Positions 49,801-60,000 of a stretch of DNA of 64,000 bases are shown in pieces; the stretch's first letter is position 1; every line of letters begins with the position of its first letter. The stretch comes from Corydoras sp. C115 (Eukaryota; Chordata; Actinopteri; Siluriformes; Callichthyidae). Location: positions 156,001 through 220,000 of the forward strand of contig JAFMOC010000303.1 of the NCBI GenBank assembly GCA_019802505.1, given 5' to 3'. The notes beneath the pieces are model-generated. The model searched no databases, was not told where the DNA came from, and worked only from the letters and a program-made list of their open reading frames with translations. A program made the position numbers and the translations under genes.

Positions 49801-52800
49801 TATTCAGGTAGTGGATGTTCAACACTTCACACACCACCATGTGCCACTGTTTGTTCTATTATTCAGGTGGTGGATGTTCAACACTTCACACACCACCATG
49901 TGTCACTGAAGCGTTGAACATCCACCACCTGAATAATACAACAAACACACACCACCATGTGTCACTGAAGCGTTGAACATCCACCACCTGAATAATACAA
50001 CAAACACACACCACCATGTGTCACTGAAGCATTGAACATCCACCACCAGAATAATACAAACACACACCACCATGTGTCACTGAAGCATTGAACATCCACC
50101 ACCAGAATAATACAAACACACACCACCATGTGTCACTGAAGCATTGAACATCCACCACCAGAATAATACAAACACACACCACCATGTGTCACTGAAGCAT
50201 TGAACATCCACCACCAGAATAATACAAACACACACCACCATGTGTCACTGAAGAGATTCACATCCACCACCTGAATAATACAAACACACACCATGTGCCA
50301 CTGAAGTGTTGAACATCCACCCCCTGAATAATACAACAAACACACACCACCATGTGCCACTGAAGAGATTCACATCCACCACCTGAATAATACAAACACA
50401 CACCATGTGCCACTGAAGTGTTGAACATCCACCACCTGGTTAATACAACAAACACACACCACCATGTGCCACTGAAGAGATGAACAACATCCACCACCTG
50501 AATAACACCCACCCTGTGGTGGTCCTGCTCATTGGAGACTGAGACTACAGTCCATCTAAATGGTAAAGGTGCTTATGTTTGGTTTGCTGGGAAAAGACAG
50601 TAGAAGAACATGCAAATTTCACATCAAAGGGGCCGCGGGTTTGGAACCCGGGGCCCTCGCGGGAAAAGGTCGGTCATTAATGAGCGCGAGCCCATCGGCC
50701 GTGTTAGCCGACAGCAGACGGTCAGACAGGTGAGCAACGTAAACCGGTTCCTCCAGACGGCCTCGCCATCCCGGCTCTCAGATACAGAATCTGTTCCTGG
50801 CAAGCGAAGCTCACGGCAGCCAGACAATCAACACGCACCGAAACCTGCCAACAAGAGCGGGACAAGGCGCCAAGTCCTGCCCCCCCCCATTCCAACCCAG
50901 CGCACCCCCCCACCCCACATCGTGAACTGCAGGCTGCCAGCCCAAGCCATCTCTCTGCACTGTGGAAAGATGCTCGCTCTCTCACTCGGCTGCCTCCCCA
51001 CCACCTGCTGCCTCCCCACCACCTGCTGCCGCTCTACCACCTGCTGCCCGCAGGAATACAACAGAAGGCGACTCTGTCTCATGGTTTTCGGGGTTGGACT
51101 CGAACTAGCGGCTTCATGCGGCGTACGGGAGCCAGGGAAATTCATTCACCGCTGGCCAAAAGGAGGCGATCAGGGGCCAAAAAGCTTCGGTGGTTCAGAT
51201 AAAGTTACAAAAGGAAAATGGTTCCAAAGCAGAGAAAAGAAAAGTTCTTACATTTAGGGAGTGTAGACGTTAAGACATTCATTCATCCATTATCTTCCGC
51301 TTTATCCTATATTAGGGTCGCGGTGGGGGGGGTTCCCCATGCCCATCCAGGGGAGAACGTTTCGGGTGCCGGGCAGATAGACCCAGGACAGGGGGGCAAT
51401 CTATCACTGGGCACACACTCACTCACACAGACACACTCTATATGGGGCAATTTGGAGAATTCAATTGACTTGATCCATGTTTTTGGACTGTGGGAGGAAA
51501 CCGGAGAACCCGGAGGAAACCCACGCGGACACAGGGAGAACATGGAAACTCCACCCAGATGGGGATTCGAATTTAATTAAAGCTTTTAATTTTGGAGATG
51601 GTGAGGGACCGTCTTTAAAGTGATAACATTTAAAAAAAAAAAAAAAAAAAACACTCAAAGAGATCCGGAGCCTTTAAGTCTAGAGGTTCTGCTAATAGTC
51701 AGGGTGGAGCACGAGAGCCAGAAGGTGCAGGAGATGGTGAGGGACCACCCAAAAATTAATAAAAACATAGAAGGCGGCACGGTGGCTTAGTGTTTAGCAC
51801 GTTCTCTCAGCACTAGGGATTCCCGGTTCGAATCCCCATCTGGGTGGAGTTTCCATGTTCTCCCTGTGTCCGCGTGGGTTTCCTCCGGGTTCTCCGGTTT
51901 CCTCCCACAGTCCAAGAACATGGATCGAGTCAATTGAATTCTCAAAATTGCCCCATATAGAGTGTGTTTGTGTGAGTGAGTGTGTGCCCAGTGATAGGTT
52001 GGCGTCCAATCCTGGATGTATCTGCCCAGCGCCCGGAACGTTCTCCACTGGATGGACATGGAGAACCCCCCCCCCCCCCCCCCCCCCCGCGACCCTAATA
52101 GAGGATAAAGAGGAAGATAATGGATGGATCCGGAGCCTTTAAGTCTGGAGGTTCTGGTCAGGGTGGAGCTATATGAGGTGGTGAGGAGGGGTGCGGTGAG
52201 GGACCGTCTATAAAGTGACAACGCTGAGGAAAATAAATAAATAAATAAAATAAAAAAACACCATAAATTACCCAAAAATCCGGAGATCAGAGGCTTGGCA
52301 CCTCAAATCAACCTTGGAGAACCTAGAACCCCGAGTTTGCTTAAAGGAGAGTAAAAAAAATAAGTCCTGGTTGAATTGTAGGGTTCTTTAAAAACACATA
52401 CCGTGCTACAAACTTTCAGTCCAAAGGTCCTTTTGATTTCAGCGGTCAGACTGTCCAATAAGGTCACAGCCACGTTTAAAAAGAGCCGATTGACAAGTCT
52501 GGACTGGGACGGTCCCCCGTCCCCCCGTCCCCCCGTCCCCCCCGTCTGTTCTCACTGTATTGCCATTAGAAAGACGTGGTTTTTCTCCCTCACACTCTGA
52601 AAGGAACCATTGTGCAGCGCAGGGCTCGTCCACCTCGTCCTTCACTAACAGGAGAGGACTCCACCCCGGAGGACAGACAAACACACCGCTCCGGCAAAAT
52701 GAAAGAGCCGAGTATGAGCGCCGAGCCGACTGATCTATAAAAAGCCCCGCCGTGACGCCGAGCTGATGAAGGAGAACCGGCAACATCGGGACGGGGTGGA

Positions 52801-52978
52801 CGTGACCTGCTGACCTGCTGGACGTGTCCGGCATTAAGAACCTATGAGGGGACGCTTAAATGTCTGTCTCTGTGTGCGTGTGTAAAGAGAGAGAGAGAGA
52901 GAGAGAGATACATCACCCCCACTCTCTCTCTCTCTCTCTCTCCAGGTTTGTCCTCTTGCTCTCTTCCTCTCTCTGCAT

Positions 52979-53023
<45 letters not shown>

Positions 53024-53257
53024 CCCACTCTGTCTCTCTCCAGGTTTGTCCTCTTGCTCTCTTCCTCTCTCTGCATGTCCTCTCTCTGCATGTCCCCTCT
53101 CTCTCTCTCTCTCTCTCTGAATGCCCCACTCTGTCTCTCTCCAGGTTTGTCCTCTTGCTCTCTTCCTCTCTCTGCATGTCCTCTCTCTCTCTCTCTCTCT
53201 GAATGCCCCACTGTCTCTCTCCAGGTTTGTCCTCACTCTCTTCCTCTCTCTGCATGT

Positions 53258-53310
<53 letters not shown>

Positions 53311-54029
53311 CCCACTCTGTCTCTCTCCAGGTTTGTCCTCTCTCTGCATGTCCTCTCTCTCTCTCTCTCTCTCTCTGAATGCCCCACTCTGTCTCTCTCC
53401 AGGTTTGTCCTCGCTCTCTTCCTCCCTCTGCGTGTCCTCTTACTCTCTCTCTCTCTGAATGCCCCACTCTGTCTCTCTCCAGGTTTGTCCTCTCTCTGCA
53501 TGTCCTCTCTCTCTCTCTCTCTCTGAATGCCCCACTCTGTGTCTCTCCAGGTTTGTCCTCGCTCTTTTCCTCTCTCTGCATGTCCTCTCTCTCTCTCTCT
53601 CTGAATGCCCCACTCTGTGTCTCTCCAGGTTTGTCCTCGCTCTTTTCCTCTCTCTGCATGTCCTCTCTCTCTCTCTCTCTGAATGCCCCACTCTGTCTCT
53701 CTCCAGGTTTGTCCTCTTGCTCTCTTCCTCTCTCTGCGTGTGTCCTCTTGCTCTCTCTCTCTCTCTGAATGCCCCACTCTGTCTCTCTCCAGGTTTGTCC
53801 TCTCTCTCTTCCTCTCTCTGCGTGTGTCCTCTTGCTCTCTCTCTCTCTCTGAATGCCCCACTCTGTCTCTCTCCAGGTTTGTCCTCGCTCTCTTCCTCTC
53901 TCTCTCCCTCTCTCTCTCTCTCCGAATGCCCCACTCTGTCTCTCTCCAGGTTTGTCCTCGCTCTCTTCCTCTCTCTTTCTCTCTGAATGCCCCACTCTGT
54001 CTCTCTCCAGGTTTGTCCTCGCTCTCTTC

Positions 54030-54061
<32 letters not shown>

Positions 54062-57000
54062 CCCACTCTGTCTCTCTCCAGGTGTGTCCTCTCTCTCTTC
54101 CACTTTCTGGGTGTGTCCCTCCCTCTCTCTCTCTCGCTCTCCAGGTGTGTCCTCTCTCTCTTCCTCTCTCTGCGTGTGTCCTCTTGCTCTCTCTCTCTCT
54201 GAATGCCCCACTCTGTCTCTCTCCAGGTGTGTCCTCTCTCTCTTCCACTTTCTGGGTGTGTCCCTCCCTCTCTCTCTCGCTCTCCAGGTGTGTCCTCTTG
54301 CTCTTTTCCTCTCTCTGCGTGTGTCGCTTTTTATAAAAGCGTCCAATAAATGACGAAATGTAAAATGGGGGGGGGGGGTTCTTCACGTCGGGAACAGTAA
54401 AGAGTGACACACCACGGAGAGCGAGCTCTGGAAAGCTGGCTGGCAGCGAGAACGTTGTTAAACTGTCAGCAGGAGAAGTGCTGTGATGAAGAACGTTAAT
54501 GCAGCTCCTCTGACAAAGTCCCAAACGCTCCAGCGATGGAACCATAATTAGATAAAGAGCTTTGGACGAACTGCCAGACGAAGGGAACAATCAGATGATG
54601 AAACGTTTTAGAGCTGAAGATTCACGCTGCTTTAATCTCAAGAGAGAGAACAATTAACTGAAAGACACCATGGAACAGCCGGTCGGTCCGGAACAGCCAT
54701 TCTCAACTGGTGGGTCGCGGGCAGCTTGGAAAAAAGAAACACGGTGGAACCTCTGACTTTGTTGACTGCAAAGATCACTGGACTCGGTGTTCTCTCGGGA
54801 CCAAAACAAACCTCAATGTCCTCGTTAAGTGAAGTTAAAGCTACCTTTAGCGCCACCATGGGACCAAAACGTTTCAGTCGCCCATCACAGAAAAAAAAAG
54901 AGCAGAAACAAATAATTGAAGAAATTATCTTCTGCTTTATCCTCTACTAGGTTAGCGGGGGGGGGGGGGGGGGAGTCCCCATGCCCATCCAGGGGAGAAC
55001 GTTTCGGGCGCTGGGCAGATACACCCAGGACAGGGCGCCAATCTATCACTGGGCACACACTCACTCACACAAACACACTCTATATGGGGCAATTTGGAGA
55101 ATTCCATGTAGCAAGAAGACGTCCACAGATTAAAGACCTCGAATTAAAGACCTAGTGGTTGGCATGTTCTCCTCTCAGCGCTAGGGATTCCCGGTTTGAA
55201 TCCCAATCTGGGTGGAGTTTCCATGTTCTCCCCGTGTCCACGTGGGTTTCCTCCCACAGTCCAAAAACATGGATCAAGGTCAACTGAATTCCCCAAATTG
55301 CCCCATATAGAGTGTGTGTGTATGTGCCCAGCGATAGATTGCCCCCCTGTCCTGGGTGTATCTGCCCAGCACCCGAGATGTTCTCCCCTGGATGGGGATG
55401 GACATGGGGAACCCCCCCCCGGCAACCTTAATATAGGATAAAGCAGAAGATAATGGATGGATAAATCAGTTCAGGGGCGGCACGGTGGCTTAGTGGTTTA
55501 GCATGTTCTCCTCTCAGCACTAGGGATTCCTGGTTCGAATACCAATCTGGATGGAGTTTCCATGTTCTCCCCGTGTCTGTGTGGGTTTCCTCCGGGTTCT
55601 CCGGTTTCCTCCCACAGTCCAAAAACATGGATCAAGGTCAATTGAGTTCTCCAAATTGCCCCATATAGAGTGTGTGTGTGTGAGTGAGTGTGTGCCCAGT
55701 GATAGACTGGCATCCTGTCTTGGGTGTATCTGCCCAGCGCCCGAAATGTTCTCCCCTGAATGGACATGGGGAACCCCCCCCCCACGACCCTAATAGAGGA
55801 TAAAGCGGAAGATAATGGACACATTCGGAATACAACCCGGATTATAGAATGAACTCTGGACCTGCCTCCTCTGACCAACGCTGCTGACCGCCCCCTGGTG
55901 GCGGCTCGTCTTCAGCTCACTGATCTGTTAAAGTCACTTTAAAGTAGATTTTACGTTAACGAGCATCGCGGTGACGGACAAACGCCGACCTACCTGCGGC
56001 AGGGGGTCCGAGGAGGTCCATTATGGCCGAGTCGGCTCCCTTGGTGTAGACGGTGATCTGCTCGGTCAGCGGGTGGCGCACCACCACAGACATGCGCTTG
56101 CGAGTGGAGTCGAAGCCCAGCGTGTGCAGCAGCTCGAAGCTCAGCTTCCCCAAATGAGGCAACTCCACGGTCACCTGATCGGCCAGCCGACCGACCAGCG
56201 AGCACTTATAGGCGCGGGCGGCGTAGACCAGGGCCGCCTCGTCCGGCGACTCGGCCTCGTAGCGCAGCTCGCCCTCGTCCCGGGCCGGGCGCTTGGCCGG
56301 CTCGTACCCGGGCGGAGGCGGGCTGAAGGCCTGCTGCAGCTGCTCCTCCTCCAGCTTGGCCAGCGCGTTCTCGGCCGACGGCGAGGACAGCAGGCTGGAG
56401 CCCGCCCGCTGGGAGGACGAGCGGTTGGTGGCCAAGCTGGACGAGCTGCTGCTATTGGAGCCCGAGGTGAGGCGGCTCGGCGTGAAGCGTTTGATGAAGT
56501 CCTCGATCGTCTTCACCGGAGACTTCAGCTCGAAACGCCGGACCTGGAAGACGGGACGTCAGTGGATGACCCGGTGGAAGGTTAAAATCTAGGGCTGCAT
56601 CGATAATCGAATCGATAAAAATCGATTATCCAAAGTATCGATAATGAATACGTCCCTATTTCCCGGGACATGGCCGTATGTCACGTCTTGTCCCGGGCGT
56701 CCCGGTTTATTTTTTTAAAGTGAGGAAATGTCCTGGTTTTTTAGCGAATCAATAGCAGCACACCGCAGGGGAGCGGCGTAAAAGTACGCGCCGAAGCGAA
56801 GTGTGTGTTTACAAATAACCCCCCCCCCCCCCCCCCCGCTTTCAGACCGCGTCGAGACAAACGGGAAGCCATGTCCACAGTGTGCAAAACATCCACATAT
56901 GTCCCCGTGTCCAACTGACATTTCACATGATGTATTTTTTTTGTTAACTGGCTAATTTGTTAATTATATTTTTTCAATAGCTGGGTGGCTTAGTGGTTTA

Positions 57001-60000
57001 GCACGTTCGCCTCTCAGCGCTAGGGATTCCCGGTTCGAATCCCCATCTGGGTGGAGTTTCCATGTTCTCCCCGTGTCTGCGTGGGTTTCCTCTGGGTTCT
57101 CCGGTTTCCTCCCACAGTCCAAAAACATGGATCAAGTCAATTGAATTCTCCAAATTGCCCCATATAGAGTGTGTCTGTGTGAGTGAGTGTGTGCCCAGCG
57201 ATGGATTGGCGCCCTGTCCTGGGTGTATCTGCCCAGCGCGCGAGATGTTCTCCCCTGGATGGGCATGGGGAACCCCCCCCACGACCCTAATAGAGGATAA
57301 AAGCGGGAGATAATGAATGAATGAATATTTTTTCAATAGCTGATAGTTTTAGTTCATTTGTTCTTTTTTTTTCCAATAGGCTACAGAACAGACAATATTT
57401 GGTTCATTAATGAGGGCAACTGAGTATGAGGTGTTATTTGGAGTTGACTTTTGTTGTTAAGTGAGGGATGTTTAGATGATACACTATTTCTTCATTCATT
57501 CATTATCTCCCGCTTTATCCTTTATTAGGGTCGTAGTGGGGTTCCCCATGCCCATCCAGGGGAGAACGTCTCGGGCGCTGGGCAGATACACCCAGGACAG
57601 GAAGCCAATCTATCACTGGACACACACACACTCACTCACACAGACACACTCTATATGGGGCAATTTGGAGAATGGACTGTGGGAGGAAACCGGAGAACCC
57701 GGAGGAAACCCACGCGGACACAGGGAGAACAAGGAAACACCACCCAGATGGGGATTCGAACCGGGAATCCCTAGTGCTGAGAGGAGAACATGCCAACCAC
57801 TAAGCCACCGTGCCGCCACACTATTTCTTTCATTGTGTTTTTCATTAATTACAGCAAATGTTAACTTAAAAGTTTTGAATAAAATTACTATATATAATAC
57901 CGTATTTTCCGGACTATAAGGCGCACCTAAAAGCCTAAAATGTTCCCAGAAATCGGATGTGTGCCTTATAATCCGGTGCGCCTTATACGTGTACTGAGTT
58001 CCAAAATCTATAAAAGTATTGTTGTGCGACCGGGTGGTTTTTTCCACACATCGCCGCCCTGCTGATCTGTGACTCCATGCGCGCTCATCTCACAGAAAAG
58101 CCGAGTGAAGAAAATCAATTCGGAGCTCCCCGTCATTCCGGGAGGATTAAATAAAGAACTCCGACCGCTGGACATTGGCGTAAACGGGGCGTTTAAAGTA
58201 AAGTTGCGGACGGCGTGGGAGCGATGGATGATAGACGGTGAACACACGTTTACTAAAACTCGGAGGCAGCGGCGGGGCGAGTTACGCCACCGTCTGTGAA
58301 TGGATTGTGGATGTCTGGGCTGAGGTTTCTGCTGTAACCGTCGTCCGAGCTTTCACGAAAGCCGGCATCGTCGCCGAACGGCCGCCTGGCGATGAGACGG
58401 AGTCTGACATTGATGAGGGGGAACCCGGAGTGCAGCTTTTTAATTCAGACACAGAAGACGAGGACTTTGATGGATTTGTGGGAGAAGAGTGATTAAAATA
58501 ATGAGTTTTATCAAGTAGTAGAATAAACTTCAATTATAAATCACCGTTTTGCATCCTTTACTTTTCTTGTAGATCGTATGTTTTAGCGAGTGTCTTGTAA
58601 ATACGCTGCCGTACAGAATAAGTACCGTACAGAAATAGAGTCCGTAATTCAGACTGCGCCTTATAGTACGGTGCGCCTTATACGTGGCTCAAATACAGAA
58701 ATAGACCCCGTAATTCAGACTGCGCCTTATAATACGGTGCCTTATGGTCCGGAAAATACGGTACTATACTATAGAATAATTTTACTGAAAAACATCCATC
58801 TTTGGATGAAAGCGTCTGCTAAATGATTAAATGTAAATGTAAAGAAAAAAATGTATTTATCCGATTCATTGATTAATCGGAAAAAATAATCGACCGATTA
58901 ATCGATTATCAAAATAATCGTTAGTTGCAGCCCTAGTTAACGTTCAGACGACCAGCGCTCTTACCTTCTGACGAGGCTGATTGGGTGACGACACGACCAC
59001 GGTGTTGCAGATGGTGAGCGCGATGAAGAAGTCGAAGACGTCACACAGGTCCGGAGGGATCTGACCCAGCAGCTGACTGTGGAGGCGCAGGAACTCCATC
59101 TGACCGCCACATTCGTTCACCTTGTCCAGAAGCTGAGGGTCAGGCGTGATGTCTTTTTCCTAAAACACAGAGGGGGCGGGGCTTAATTACAGACGACCTG
59201 TTCATGTGACCAAGGACTAAAGAGGAGGTTCAGCATCTGCTGTTTAATATTAAAGTTGCTACTAGGGGTGTCTTCAACTAAGGATTTTCATAGTCGAATC
59301 TGATTCGTCAGATTTTCCCTATAGTCGACTGATAGTCGAATCAGTTAAAAGACACACCACAAATTCACCACAAGATGGCGCTATAAGCATGGTTTTTTAA
59401 AAAAGATTTTTTTATATACATTTTACTTGTTTTTCTAGAGCACCGTAAATGGGATCCCCGTTCTGGACTTTTTTCCACTTGAAAGGAAAAACCTAAAACA
59501 CTCAGATCAATGAGTTTTAGGATGATTAGGATGATTTTATTTGACAAAAGGCTATATATATAACTAAAACAAAGACATTTCATGTAAAAACTAATGCTTA
59601 GCAGCAGCCATGGGCTCCCCCATGTGGTCAAAATGGTACATTCGACTATGAGGTTCATAGTCCACAACGGTTCTCCGATTCGAATCGTCGAATCAGCGAA
59701 TATTGCAGCTCACCCCTAGTTGCTACACAGACACAGTCTCACACCCGGGGCAGCATCCACGGTAATGCTGACCACTACATACAGGGTATTAATCATTAAT
59801 TAATGGAAATAAATTAATGAATTGGGCGGCACGTTGGCTTAGTGGTTGGCATTTTCTCCTCGCAGCACTAGGGATTCCTGGTTCGAATCCCCATCTGGGT
59901 GGAGTTTCCATGTTCTCCTCGTGTCCGTGTGGGTTTTCTTCGGGTTCTCCGGTTTCCTCCCACAGTCCAAAAACATGGATCACGGTCAATTGAATTCTCC

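Larger units (their letters stand above)
56590..58935. mobile_element. hAT-type element hosting nested insertions
   Basis: Left end TAGGGCTGCATCGATAATCG and right end ATAATCGTTAGTTGCAGCCC+TA are inverted repeats of a hAT family common in fish. The interior contains two SINEs, a Tigger element and a V-SINE-like tail. No clear target duplication remains. Confidence 0.8.

Noticed and set aside
49449..50512. CRISPR array, because short repeats alternate with similar spacing
   Set aside because: Units are contiguous and variable without unique spacers, and the genome is a vertebrate.
52842..54590. 582-codon minus-strand frame rich in Arg/Glu
   Set aside because: It arises from a GA/CT minisatellite and overlaps equally open frames on the other strand.
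55971..56585. 204-codon plus-strand frame
   Set aside because: It is the antisense shadow of the large GC-rich atp10a exon.
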